Shown: positions 12,001-22,042 of the stretch, piece by piece
Layout of the letters: every line of letters begins with the position of its first letter
Numbering within the stretch: the first letter of the stretch is position 1
NCBI RefSeq assembly: GCF_011075055.1
Contig: NC_058143.1
Span: 13,655,057 to 13,719,056, forward strand
DNA length: 64,000 bases
Direction: 5' to 3'
Origin: Mangifera indica
Taxonomy: Eukaryota; Streptophyta; Magnoliopsida; Sapindales; Anacardiaceae
Position numbers and translations under genes: made by a program
Notes under the pieces: model-generated
What the model was told of the DNA's origin: nothing
The model's database searches: none
What the model saw: only the letters and a program-made list of their open reading frames with translations

Positions 12001-12967
12001 TCTGTATGTGGATGACTTGCTGGTGATAGGAGGAGACTTAAGCTTCATTTCAAAATTTAAAGACAATATGCAGTGTGAATTTGAAATGGCAGACTTAGGT
12101 GTGATGACATATTTTCTGGGAATAGAGTTTAATCAATTTGAGGATGGCATTTTTATTTCTCAAAGCAAATATGCTTCTGATTTGCTTAAGAAGTTTAATA
12201 TGCAGAATTGCAAGCCTGTGACCATTCCTCTAGTTGCAAATGAAAAGTTTAAAGACAAGGAATCCAGTGATTTTGTAGATGTCACTAGTTACAGAAGCTT
12301 AATTGGAAGTCTTTTGTATTTATCATCCACTAGACCTGACATAATGTTCTCTACCTCTTTGCTATCAAGATTCATGCAGTCACCTAAGTTAATTCACATG
12401 AGGGCTGCTAAAAGAGTCTTGAGATACATTAGAGGGACAGCAGAGTTTGGACTGTGGTTTTCGAAATCTCAAAGCTGTGATGTTATTGGTTACTCAGACA
12501 GTGACTGGGCTGGAAGTCTTTCAGATTCAAAGAGCACTTCAGGTTATTGTTTTTCACTTGGAAGTGCTGTCTTTTGCTGGAATTCAAAGAAACAAGCTGT
12601 AGTTGCCCAATCTTCAGCTGAAGCTGAATACATAGCAGCTTCAAATGCCTCAAACCAAGCTATTTGGCTGAAGAAGTTACTCACTGACCTTGGACAAATG
12701 CAGAACAATGGGATTGTGCTTCATATTGACAACAATGCTGCCATAGCCATCACTCAAAATCCAGTTTACCATGGCCGAACAAAACATATCAGTGTTAAGT
12801 TCCATGCAATCAGAGAGGCTGTTAAATCTGGAGACATTAAAATTGCTCACTGCTCCTCCAAAGATCAAGTTGCAGATATATTCACCAAAGCTTTGCCTAA
12901 GCCACAGTTTGAGTATTTAAGAACTAAGCTTGGTGTTACTACAATAACCTCAAAGGAGGAGTGTTAA
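9008..12967 (+). CDS. Copia gag-pol polyprotein, intact (1319 aa)
   Basis: One open frame encodes all enzymes for copia transposition. In order: a gag domain of the UBN2 type (about residues 10-210); two CX2CX4HX4C zinc knuckles (CPHCKKKGHFPNQC near 258 and CRLCGQLGHIDRVC near 280); an aspartic protease with DSGCSNHM (near 336); a gag-pre-integrase zinc segment LWHKRFGH (near 461); the integrase core with HSDVCGP (near 525) and TDNGGEY (near 588); a reverse transcriptase with YVDDLLV (near 1000); and RNase H with DSDWAGS (near 1164) and SSAEAEY. The stop codon overlaps the first bases of the 3' LTR. The ATG at 9008 is the first after the primer-binding site region and starts a typical MAST/S-rich leader. 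No broken motif is seen. Confidence 0.95.
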   Translation: MASTSSSSMSPPVYNGENYHIWAVKMKAYLRGAGLWQYVEEEREPPLLGPNPTLNQLRMHEDEVAKAPRALSVIHQAVTDAVFSKIVACETAKQAWDRLREDSMGSERSKQMLVLNLRREFEVLKMKETETIQEYADRAMKIVNQIRLFGETLTDQRIVEKVLVSIPERYESKISSLEDTKNFSELTISELINALKAQDQRRALRQEESVEGAFNAKLYEKKSGYNSSKKNYFEKGGDKGKHSSEVSKSGEKKGKYNPCPHCKKKGHFPNQCWFRPNVKCRLCGQLGHIDRVCKNKARNHPVQHAQNAEKQDNEGENLFVASSYAKQDDKSVWLIDSGCSNHMTFNASILQDLDTSYSSKVKIGNGELLEVKGKGVVHIPTQTGTKIINDVLYVPGINHNLLSVAQMVDKGYSLHFENKSCSIKDQAGNELMIVEMHNKNFEISWMQLCDNVLHHVEFNSQLWHKRFGHFSYSTLKQMHAKQIVLKMPTVDEVEDVCETCQLGKQVRSPFASSNSRASERLNLVHSDVCGPMSIPSLNGSKYFLLFVDDYSRFCWIYFMKQKTEVLNLFKKFKAEMEKQSSFKLKILRTDNGGEYSSKEFADFCCAEGVVHQFTAPYTPQQNGVSERKNRSILEMARCLMFEKKLPKEFWAEASNTSAYLLNLLPTKALNYRTPHELWYGNKPEVDHLKVFGCLCYVHVPKEKRTKLDEKAEVGIFIGYSSLTKGFRIYNPKTKKVVISRDVKFSELVAWNWEADEETEQPSGIRPNLDKRSEDESYSSDDENVPETRMRSLEDVYNRCNMALVEPSSYEEAVQSNEWKTAMDDELQMINKNSTWTLVERPQDHKVLGVKWIYRTKYNPDGSINKHKARLVVKGYQQQCGIDFTDTFAPVARYDTIRLLTTLAVNLDWKIYHLDVKSAFLNGVLDETIYVEQPVGYVVKGKEDGVYKLHKALYGLKQAPKTWYTRIHNYLLSQGFFCSLNESTLYVKYGKGKVKMVVSLYVDDLLVIGGDLSFISKFKDNMQCEFEMADLGVMTYFLGIEFNQFEDGIFISQSKYASDLLKKFNMQNCKPVTIPLVANEKFKDKESSDFVDVTSYRSLIGSLLYLSSTRPDIMFSTSLLSRFMQSPKLIHMRAAKRVLRYIRGTAEFGLWFSKSQSCDVIGYSDSDWAGSLSDSKSTSGYCFSLGSAVFCWNSKKQAVVAQSSAEAEYIAASNASNQAIWLKKLLTDLGQMQNNGIVLHIDNNAAIAITQNPVYHGRTKHISVKFHAIREAVKSGDIKIAHCSSKDQVADIFTKALPKPQFEYLRTKLGVTTITSKEEC

Positions 12968-13301
12968 ATATTGAGGTTATTTTTGTATTTTACTTATTCA
13001 AGGCAGTTGAACTTTAGAATGTGTGATGATCCATAATTTTTGGTACTTTTGCTCAGTCAAGTATGGTTTGCATTTAATGTAAGCATGGCTTCATTGTTTT
13101 AGTGATGTTAAAAAAGCCTTGTATTATGAACGAAAAAAAGCAGAAAAATACAGCAGAAAATTCTCTCATATCTTCCTCTGTTTTTCAAGTTTTCCTTCAC
13201 TTTACAACTCTGCTCCGGCGTAACTTTCTTAATCTGTCACTTGATCTTTTCTTCAGCATTTTAATACTCCTGATCTTCTTTCATTCTTATACTTGATAAC
13301 A
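12962..13301 (+). repeat. 3' LTR of the nested copia
   Basis: 340 bp, matching the 5' LTR with no difference noticed. It is followed by the duplicated target GGACG and then resumed gypsy sequence. Confidence 0.93.
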
Positions 13302-13306
13302 GGACG

Positions 13307-15302
13307 GAGGATGTCGAAACATCATTCCACGCACTTAAACAGGCTAGACTTCAACTCTTACATTAGCTATGCCTAATTTTAATGAACCTTTTGTCATTGA
13401 GTCTGATGCTTCAGGAGAAGGAATTGGTGCAATTCTCACTCAACAGGGAAAACCAATAGCCTTTATGAGCTGAGCTTTGGGAGTGTCCAAATGATCGTGG
13501 TCTATTTATGCCTGAGAGATGTTGGCCATTGTTCATGCCATTCAAACCTGGCGACTGTATCTATTGGGACGAAAATTCTACATCCAAACAGATAAATGAA
13601 GCCTTAAATACTTGCTAGAGCAGCGAATAACAACACCGGAGTAGCAAAAATGGGTTGCAAAGTTGCATGGATATGACTATGAAACCACTTACAAACCGGG
13701 TCAAGAAAACTCTGCAGCAGATGCACTTTCCAGAGTCATGGGCAACCCTTCTCTTAATGCTTTATTCACTTTTCAAGCTCCACTTTGGGATGAACTAAAG
13801 GCCGAGGCTATTGGACATCCATACATGGAAAAGATTGGCAAATTAGCAACTGAAAGGCCAGGTGCTCCTTACACATAGAGAAATAGATTAGTGCGCTATA
13901 AAAATAGGGTGGTGCTACCTCCACATTCATCATTAATTAAAAAGCTACTGCAAGAATTCCATGATTCTCATATTAGTGGTCATTCCGGAGTGTTGCGGAC
14001 ATACAAAAGACTTGCTCAACAATTTTATTGGCCCTCGATGTTTCGTATAGTGCAAGAGTACGTCTCTGCTTGTGATGTTTGCCAAAGAATTAAATCTGAA
14101 ACGCTGGCACCAGTGGGACTTTTACAACTTTGCCCATTCCATGTCAAGTATGGGATGACATTACAATGGACTTCATTGAAGGACTTCCGACTTCTAACGG
14201 CAAAAGTACAATCCTTGTGGTGGTCGATCGATTGAGTAAATCGGAGCATTTTCTGCCCTTAACCCATCCTTTCACAGCCAAAATGGTAGCTGAAAAATTT
14301 GTTGATGGCACATTCAAGCTGCATGGAATGCCCCAATCAATCATTAGTGATCGGGACCCGGTGTTCATTAGTCTTTTTTGGCAAGAGTTCTTCAAGCTAT
14401 CAGGCACAAAGTTAAACATGAGCTCCTCATACCATCCTCAAACAAACGGCCAATCCGAAGTTGTCAATTGGTGTCTCGAACAATATCTTCGCTGCTTTGT
14501 CCATCATCAACCACGAAAATGGACTTCCTTTCTTCCATGGGCTGAGTTTTGGTATAACACAACATACCACACTTCCACAGGGATGACTCCTTTTCAAGCT
14601 TTGTATGGATGACTACCTCCAACCATTCCGTGCTACCTGATCCGTACGTCTCCTGTTCATGAAGTGGACCAAATTCTAGCATGTCGAGGTGACATATTGA
14701 ACCAACTAAAAATCAACTTACATTCGGCTATCAACCGCATGAAGCAAGTAGCTGATTCAAAACGGCGTCACATTGAGTATCAAGTCAGCGACTTGGTCTT
14801 TCTTCGACTACACCCTTATCGGCAGAAAACGGTCGTTCGCCGAGCTTCTCAAAAACTAGCATGTCGATTCTATGGTCCGTTTCCGATTGAGCAACGAGTG
14901 GGCAAGGTTGCGTATAAATTAAAGCTTCCTGAAGGATCCAAAATTCATCTAATTTTTCACGTTTCCCTGCTTAAGAAGAAAGTGGGCGAATCCAACACTG
15001 CTATAATTAATCTGCCACTAACAGATGATGATGGAGCAGTTGTTTTAGAACCTGATGCTATTCTGGATACCCGTTGGGTTAAAAAAGGCTCGCGTTTTGT
15101 TGAAGAAAGTCTTGTTAGGTGGAAACGCCTACCGGTCGATGATGCTACTTGGGAAGAGACTGCAGTCTTACAGGATCGCTTCATAAACTCGAACCTTGAG
15201 GACAAGGTTCTAGTGAAAGACGGGGGTATTGATAAGCCACGACCTCAACAACCACGAAGGTCTCAGCGAATTCAACGGCCAAATCAGAAGTATATGGACT
15301 AA
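13307..15302 (+). pseudogene. Gypsy RNase H, integrase and chromodomain region, degraded
   Basis: Sequence resumes in the RT/RNase H junction with several stops and frameshifts (13320-13650). An open stretch with KPGQENSAADALSRV (near 13695-13740) ends RNase H. The integrase zinc region (HISGHSG, CDVCQR near 13960-14090) is in one frame; the catalytic core (MDFIEGLP, SDRDPVF, NGQSEVVNWCLE) follows in another after a shift near 14125, and a TGA at about 14610 breaks it. From 14664 an open frame runs through the C-terminal chromodomain-like part (LVRWKRLPVDDATWEE) to a stop at 15302 inside the 3' LTR. A purine tract GAAAGACGGGGG lies just before the LTR. Confidence 0.85.
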
Positions 15303-15624
15303 GTCATGGGCAGCAATGTTCACAAAGAAGGAGTCACAGTGCAATTATGGTCTCATTTATGATGACACGTAAACAGCCATTTTTCCGGCACGTTGTTATT
15401 TAAATTGCCATGAATTAGTTTTTGTTTTATGCATGTAGTTAGTTTCTATTTATGCATGTAGGACGTGGTCGCAATAATAGGAGAGGGTGTTAGGAATCTT
15501 TTGTATTTAAACGCTTCTAATGAATAAAGAAGGGCAGAGAAAAATTTCTAAATATTGTGGTTTGTTCTCACCCGAAAAGAACTATTTGCTAGTTAATATA
15601 TTAAGCTTGGACTGGGACCTATCA
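15230..15624 (+). repeat. 3' LTR of the gypsy element
   Basis: 395 bp, beginning TGATAAGCCACG and ending GGACCTATCA. It carries the last ~70 bp of the pol frame. It differs from the 5' LTR by about ten substitutions and a 3-bp and a 1-bp indel by eye. Confidence 0.9.
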
Positions 15625-16386
15625 TAGATGCAGTGGTGGCAGCGGCAGTCGGGGCATTGGCACGTGTACCATGAAGGAAAATATATCTTGACCATTCCAA
15701 AAATGTAGCAAGGTCCCACAGAAAGAATTTACCTATTATCAGGAAAATAGAAGAAATAGTATACTTGAATGTCTTCCATAATCTTACATTTTCAGAGCAA
15801 CCGTTCCTTCTAGGGCTGCATTATCGGGATCATGTTCACAAATCTGGACAGGTAACATAAAAAATATTCTCACTTTGGAGTTGAAAAATATTCAAGAAAA
15901 TTAAGGAAAACTCCAAAAAAATATATATTTATGTACAATTTTGTAGCCCATCTCGGTTTTGTATCCTCTACAATACGCCACAGCTGTTGCAGTGCCATCA
16001 AGATCATGGTGTTCATGGAGCTGAACGTCCAAGTTGATACTACAAAAACAGAATTCATCGTGTAAGTATAAAACTTAAGTGCCCACTCAACATACAGTCC
16101 AGGTCTGAAACCAAAATTTAAGCAAGATGAAGGGATAGTTAAATTACTATGATTGTGGAATTAACTTCCCGTTCAGTTAAGTCCTGAAAATTGCATCGAA
16201 AACAGTATTCATGAGAAATGCAGATCTATGTGATCAATTAAGTCATGTTTCAAGAAACCATGAAACCATAAATTAAATCACAGAGATAGGAAGCTAATGG
16301 TTCAACAATATCCAGACTGTGATGAGAAGCTTACTGTGCTATATTCCTTCAGGGGTAGCAAAGTGAGTAAGGCATTGTCCACACAT
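15625..16386 (-). pseudogene. Yippee-like two-domain gene, copy 1, 5' portion (disrupted)
   Basis: This is the first zinc module, starting at an ATG at 16386 (MCGQC) and running leftward to the gypsy insertion in exon 5. Compared with the copy at 46744-48718, the second exon (near 16155-16190) is two bases shorter, giving a frameshift before the CxGC exon (near 15941-16043). A minus-strand TATA motif TATATAAAAT lies at 16551-16560, at the same distance as in the intact copy. Together with the retrotransposon insertion this locus is not expected to make a full protein. Confidence 0.6.
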
Positions 16387-16550
16387 GAAGATCGGCAAGC
16401 CTGAATCAAAATTAAATCGCTCAATATCGTTATTTACCATTGCAAGTCTGGTTGATAAAGATCTTCGGAACTTTAATGTGTGCTCTCAAGCGAAGAAGAA
16501 GAAGAACAAGACGGGAATCTCCAAGAAAATAGCAGTTAGATGAGAATTAT

Positions 16551-16560
16551 ATTTTATATA
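16551..16560 (-). promoter_or_regulatory. TATA box of Yippee-like copy 1
   Basis: TATATAAAAT on the minus strand, about 165 bp upstream of the ATG. It is conserved at the corresponding place in the copy near 48.89 kb. Confidence 0.5.
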
Positions 16561-17471
16561 CAGTTGGAGGAAGTGAAAGAAGCGGGAAATTAAGGTAGTT
16601 GATTCTGTTTTTTCTGTTATAACTGACATTTGACATCGAGTGTTTCTAAGCAATTTTTTTATATGATTTGTTTTCATAAATGTAAAACAAAGAATGCTCT
16701 GTTTTTCATTCAGTCTTGTATGGTCACGAATTGGGATGTGGATTTTCAAGGAGAGATGTGATTGATTAGGTCTTGTAGTCCACCACTTATCTCGTATAAG
16801 TCGCCCCCACGGTACAAGCCACATGACTCCATGGACAAATTTCTAACTACATTGAGCAAATTCAGTGGACATAAGGTAGAATAACAACAATGTGCAGAAA
16901 AACAGGAATGATCTATGGACAAGATAGGTACGAACTATTGATGACATGCGGCTTGCAAGTGTATGTATAAAGTATTTGTCAACTAACGTTCGTATATAAA
17001 AAGTTGTATTAAAATGTCTATATAGGCAGAGAATGTTGCATAATAGAAAGCAAAGACAAATATCATCTTTATTTACAATTTCTTATTATTAAAATTGCAA
17101 AAAAAAAAAAGTATACGATCAACTCATACTTGTTTGTTCAACTATTGACAATTTTCATCGTATTAGCAATATTATTCATCACTCCAACAAAACTTTAACC
17201 TGTCGAGGAACTTTTGATGGCATTTTGTATAAGCTTGAACGAGTTTAAACTAGATATTATGTTTTCAATACAAGCTCAAGTTGAACCTGGCTCCAATCAC
17301 TTTCATACTTACAAATTAAAATATTACTATACAGACATTTTTCCATATAATTTTTTTCCACAGACAAAGGTAAAATATTATGCCCATGATCATCACATTA
17401 CATTTTTTATAAAATCCAACTTGCATTCTTTATTTTAATTTTGTTTCACCCAATGTATTGAATAAGTTTTC
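16561..17471. other. Intergenic, no gene seen
   Basis: The left two thirds match 48.9-49.47 kb; both contain GAATTGGGATGTGGATTTTC, CATGACTCCATGG and an A-run near 17100. No frame conserved between the two copies looks coding. The remainder is AT-rich and unassigned. Confidence 0.5.
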
Positions 17472-17900
17472 TCAATGCCAACTCCAACTCAACTTTTCAG
17501 ATAGCCTCTGCAGCCATTGATGGCATTGGTCAAGCATTCTTAATCCATAATCTACCATGACATTGGCAAGTACTTCATTATAGATAACATCAAATAACCA
17601 ATTCCGTTCCAAATCTTTAGTCTGGTTCTGCAATAAGATTTTTCTATAATAAATACTACAAATATACACATAATTTAATATATTTCTGAAGAGCAATGCT
17701 ATATGCAACCTGTTTTGAGTACTAAATTGGATAACCGGATGAGATAATGTGTCATATATCATCTAATCATATGATGACACATCATTTAGGTATTCAATTT
17801 AATACTCAAAATTGGGTATATATCATGTTATTAATTTCCAAAAACTTACATATACAGAGCAACTTTTCCTAGTCAAAATTCATAAGTGGGATCATTTTAA
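17472..17900 (-). pseudogene. Degraded Yippee-like gene relic
   Basis: A minus-strand stretch reads RKILLQNQTKDLERNWLFDV followed by NEVLANVMV, aligning with RKILLWDHAEDLEWNC and NETCDNANVP in one reading of the terminal exon of the other copies. Sequence near 17845-17900 resembles the preceding small exon. Between them lies an insertion. This is the end of a further, older copy directly upstream of copy 1. Confidence 0.5.
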
Positions 17901-18221
17901 GATCCCCTACTTGTCATGATGGTGGTAGCAAAGACTTTCGAGGCAAGAGGGCCTTCTAGTCCAAGAGCAATAAAAAGAACTAGAGGGGCAAGAAATAGAG
18001 GAGAGAGGATTAGCTAAGGTGTGCTGATCCCTCTGCTTGCGTAGATGTAGGCAAAGGCATAGATTAAAAGAATTGACGATATGTATCAAAAGAAATGATT
18101 GGTATGTAGTTTGTGAGCTTAATTGACGTGGCATGTTGTAAGGGGTACCAACAAATGGATACTGCTTATGCGCACATTAATTAAGAAGGGAAGAACATTA
18201 TGAAGGCGAACATATATATAG

Positions 18222-18560
18222 GCCCAAACACTTATTCCTACTTAAGATATAGTGAAATTCTAAACTCATATCAATTAACTTTTAAAAACTCAAACACTCA
18301 CTCATTATTCAATTTTTATTAAAATTTTTTTATTAAAGTAAAGATAAAATCATCATTTTATCAAAAATATTAAAAAAATTATAATTTAATCATATTTTCT
18401 TTCTCAATATTTTAAAAACTAATAATTTTATCCAATCTCAACTTTTTTAATTTTGAAAAATAAAATTTTTCTCTCAAATTTCTAAGGTTTCTTTCTTCCC
18501 TTTCTAGCGACCATTTGAAGACGAGACAAAGAGACATCTCTTATCTTTGACAGACGACAA
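18222..18560 (+). mobile_element. MULE-type MITE fragment, left end only
   Basis: It begins GGCCCAAACACTTATTCC and continues with the AT-rich subterminal sequence typical of the GGCCAAA elements in this window. It interrupts a piece of the DUF247 upstream block (GAAGGGAAGAACATTATGAAGG). A matching fragment at 41812-42150 starts GGCCAAAAGACTTAATCCC. No right terminus is found, so the element is truncated. Confidence 0.5.
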
Positions 18561-18689
18561 CCAGCCTTTTGAACTAGCAAACAAGTATGTTAACAAATCA
18601 CAAGAAGACTACGTACGTAAGACTACCCGTCAACATTTTAAAAATATTTCAGATGTAGACAGCAAAATTATTTAATTCTCATTCATTTC

Positions 18690-19280
18690 CACAAATCAAA
18701 CAATTTTAATATCGGAAATGTTATATAATTGTTCTCTCTCACCAGCATTTAAGTATTATTTGTCTTTGTAATTTTATCACAGTAGTCTATTTGAGTCATC
18801 TCTCACCAACATTCAAGTGTTATCTGTCAGTCATAAGTATAGTCTTTCTTTAATCTGGTAATTACGCAACTTGTGCTTCGAAAGGACTGTTGAAGCATCT
18901 CACCACGAGAATTCACAGGCATACAGCCGAAGGCTTTTGCTGCTATCAGTGTAATTAAGAATTAACAGAATCGTCGACAACCAATCTCTAACAACAAGCA
19001 CCGCTGGCACTTGATGAACGGACAAAGAAGCCAACAATTAGTGGTCATTGAATCAAAGAACACATTGTTAAATTACTGGGAAAATATATTTAATAATAGT
19101 TATTTAATACAGCAATTATGGATTTAATTTAATAATAATCGTCTTTTAACACGATTTCAATTATTGGGTATGCGCATAACTAAGAAGGTAAGAACATTAT
19201 GAAGATGAACATGTATGTAAATGTACAGTGAAGATAGAGAGAAAACCACATTGCAAAGAGAACATATATGTAAATGTCTT
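18690..19280 (+). promoter_or_regulatory. Orphan DUF247 upstream block
   Basis: This is very similar to 690-1260 and 36240-36820, including the sequence around a degenerate TATA (CATGTATGTAAATG) and the first bases of the leader exon. It then breaks off at about 19260 into unrelated repeat DNA. No DUF247 exon follows, so it is a promoter fragment left by rearrangement. Confidence 0.6.
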
Positions 19281-20030
19281 TCAAGTTCTGGTTTTAATTT
19301 TATAGAATTGATTAATTTCAGTTCTGGTTCTGGTTCCACCTAATAAATAACAAAATTGAAACCGAATTAATAACTAATGATCTATCCAAGTAGTTGACGA
19401 AAACTGTGGTGCTCTGTTTCTATTAATTTGGAAGAGTACAATTCATTCATGAAAATGGTATTGGAGTGGAAAAATTATTTTGATACATGGGAATTAACAA
19501 GAGTCGTCATTATGCATCATGATGTCACCTATGATTCAAATTGCATGCAAAGACATTTGTCTGGTCAACTTGCCTTTCTATCAAATAATGTCACAGACAA
19601 AAGAAATTCTTCTACCTCGATCGTTTCAAATTTGGCTTTCATTTGATGGTCACAACCAATGAATGCCCTCCATGCCACTTGCATTTGCATAAAGTCAGCA
19701 GTAGCCTCGAGCCTGATTAATCTCCTCACTTCCCATTAAGGCCAAATCTATTTATTGCACAAAACGAATCCATTGAGTTTAACACTATAAATACACTAGA
19801 GGCCTTCACATATTTTCATCAACTGAATTGAGAAGAAAAAAGTTGACAACAATAAATACACTATATGTGAAGAAAAAAGTACTTCACATATAGACAGCAA
19901 ATTATGGATTTAATTTAATAATAATTGTATTTTAACACTATTTCATCTAAACGATTTCATAATATGGTTTAAATATAACACCCTGGTAGTTGAATTGATT
20001 GTGATTAATTTTGTCTCAATTAAGAAGGGA
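19280..20030 (+). repeat. Duplicated intergenic block with a TATA-like motif
   Basis: This block recurs at about 35300-36000 and 41000-41700. Near its end is CACTATAAATACACTAGAGG (about 19784-19803), which looks like a plant core promoter, followed by an ATG-poor stretch, but no downstream gene is present in any copy. It may be the stranded promoter of a lost gene. Confidence 0.4.
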
Positions 20031-20559
20031 AGAACATTATGAAGGTGAACATGTATGTATATGTATAGTGAAGATAGGGATAAAACCGCATGGCTAAGAA
20101 AAGGAAGCAACAAGAGTTAAACCTGGATTTGAAACAAGTCTATTCAAATTTGAAACAAACCCGAAACGAGCTTATCATAGACTAATCTGAGCATAAATAC
20201 AAGCCTAAGATTAAAGCAAAAAGCAAACCTGAAGCAAAATCCGCATATCGGTTGTGCTTGCCTCGCGAGCCAAGTACAACTCGCCTATTGCCTTTCGAAG
20301 TTTTGGATGTGAAACAGTGGAAGCTTAGAAATTCAGAAACAAACGGCTGACTGGGTGAGTTTAATTTGCTGTAGAGTATATTTTAGACTAAAAAATAATA
20401 TAATACATTATCTTACAATTCCCAAAAGGAGAGAAATGTAATTACGTGAGGAATCTCCTCAGGCTTTTCTTATCCTTCAACTTTCCAAATAAAAAGAATT
20501 AAAAATCCAGCCTTATCTTTGACTTTCAAAAACAAATATTCTAGTCTAGAGAGATGCTC
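20031..20559. other. Module fragment and unassigned DNA
   Basis: A short piece of the DUF247 upstream block (GAAGGTGAACATGTATGTAT near 20039) breaks off, followed by sequence shared with about 49500-49850 (GCGAGCCAAGTACA and CTCGCC). No gene is seen. Confidence 0.4.
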
Positions 20560-21510
20560 TCATACATTCCTGTGAGAATTGGCGCTGGCATCTGGATGGT
20601 GGTGCTGAGAAAACTATCTTTTTTTCCGGAAATATTAACCAGGTTCTCATGCACTTAATTTTCTTCCTTTTCTATACGATTAATTTGCTCAAACTTATTT
20701 ACCATTCATGTTTTTCTTTTTCAATTTTGCTTTATCCTGTTGAGTGTAATGATTTGAACTTTAGACCTTTGATTATGATACTGTGTTAACATTAAATTAG
20801 TTCAATCAATCTTTTAAAACTGTATCGGATATCAATTCAGTGTAGGAGCGATCTAGTCAACCAATATTTGGATCGGTTGATTGGTGATCAGATCGGTTAA
20901 CTATTCAAAAATAATATTAAAAAAATTATATAATTTATGATCAAATATAAAATTTTACTTATTTAATATTAAAATAAACATAGTTTGATGGGATATATTT
21001 TCAAATAAGATAAATAAAATCTTGGTTCAAGTTTTCATAATAAATTTTTGCAAAAAATCAATTTTTTTTACTGACCAAATTAAATCTAGTTTTATACTTA
21101 GTTTAATCGGTTTGGTTCAACTGATTGGAATCCAATTTTTAAAACCATGAGTTCAATAAACATTTCCAGGCCATACAATTGAGAAACACAGTCTCTGTAA
21201 TTTTTCTTAATAGAATGAGCACATCTTTTTTTTTTTTCTTTGTTACTAAAAAAGTAAGCTCTTACAAGGTAGAGTTAACTTTTATTTGAAATTTTTGTCT
21301 TTTTTGGTCATTAAACCCTATATATTGTGTCATGTACTGGTGTCTCTGTGAGAGATATTTTGAACAAATTAAAGCTTATCCACAATCAGTTTTATAAATT
21401 CATAAACAAATTCTGAATACTATTTTATGTAATCTAATTAATATTAATATCAAAGGCAGGCAAAATGATCTCTGTTTGAGGTTTAATGTCATCATTATGG
21501 TATTAACTAG
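20560..21510 (+). promoter_or_regulatory. Leader exon remnant and intron of DUF247 pseudogene 2
   Basis: A recognisable leader exon ends AACCAG at 20642 before the conserved donor GTTCTCATG (20643). The intron ends TATTAACTAG at 21510. The upstream block with TATA is missing, so expression is doubtful. Confidence 0.55.
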
Positions 21511-21532
21511 GTACTACATTACGGACACGAAG

Positions 21533-22042
21533 ATGAGTTATTCTTTTAATCGAGAGGCCGATCTATTGGTCAGATGACCCGGAGCCTGATCCTTCACATT
21601 GGTGTATCTATGGAGTCCCTCATAGTATTCGTAAAGGAAACCAAGAAGCTTGCACTCCTCACATAGTTTCAGTAGGCCCTTTACACCATGATAAAAAAGA
21701 ATTAAGAGACATCGACAAAGAAAAACGGAGATATGTGAAGAATTTTTTCGAACGAATTGATAAGAAACTTGAGGAAGTTTTAGCCTTCATCAAAGACCGT
21801 GAGCAACAGATACGAAATTGTTATTCAGAGACATCTAACCTCGAGAGTAGTCAGCATGTTAAGGAAAATTCTATGTGATGCTATTTTTATCATGGAGCTC
21901 CTGTTGAGGAATTTTGATGGAGCTGACGACAGGCTGTTTTGGATACTAGCTCATCAAATTGCTTTAAAGTTGGACTCGCTGTTACTGGAAAATCAACTTC
22001 ATACTTTTACTCGAGGGAACATACAATCCAATAATTTATAGG
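21533..22042 (+). pseudogene. DUF247 pseudogene 2, truncated 5' half
   Basis: It starts at ATGAGTTATTC like the intact copies but has a deletion after GAGGCCGAT that shifts frame, plus further lesions. Homology ends abruptly in the codons for the TYNSI-like segment after LLLLENQL; a MULE terminus (GGCCAAAGG) follows. Only a 243-bp open piece (21799-22041) remains. The same junction occurs at 51480, so the truncation predates duplication of this block. Confidence 0.85.

Larger units (their letters stand above)
8578..13301 (+). mobile_element. Complete Ty1/copia LTR retrotransposon nested in the gypsy
   Basis: This 4724-bp element is flanked by the 5-bp target duplication GGACG at 8573-8577 and 13302-13306. 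Its two 340-bp LTRs (TGTTAAATATTG to CTTGATAACA) appear identical on reading, and a single uninterrupted polyprotein lies between them. The primer-binding site TGGTATCAGAGCA starts at 8918. A purine tract TCAAAGGAGGAG ends at 12961, directly before the 3' LTR. Every structural part expected of an autonomous copia element is present, and the lack of LTR divergence implies a very recent insertion. Confidence 0.95.
6115..15624 (+). mobile_element. Ty3/gypsy chromovirus-type LTR retrotransposon, defective, carrying a nested copia
   Basis: The element is bounded by LTRs of 391 and 395 bp that begin TGATAAGCC and end in CA, flanked by the 5-bp target duplication TAGAT at 6110-6114 and 15625-15629. 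Paralogous empty sites near 47.95 and 63.1 kb read GTAGATGCAGTGG, confirming the exact insertion point. The order of gag, protease, reverse transcriptase, RNase H, integrase and a C-terminal chromodomain-like segment (near 15100-15160) is that of a chromovirus. It is defective: several in-frame stops, frameshifts and a deletion in the RT core. Without the nested copia it is about 4.8 kb. The LTRs differ by roughly ten substitutions plus small indels by eye, so it is older than its passenger. Confidence 0.93.

Noticed and set aside
16486..16824. 112-codon minus-strand frame upstream of Yippee-like copy 1
   Set aside because: The matching frame at 48.9-49.1 kb is shorter and broken; it overlaps the TATA region and shows no domain.
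17907..18134. 75-codon minus-strand frame near 18 kb
   Set aside because: No family resemblance and no conserved copy elsewhere in the window.
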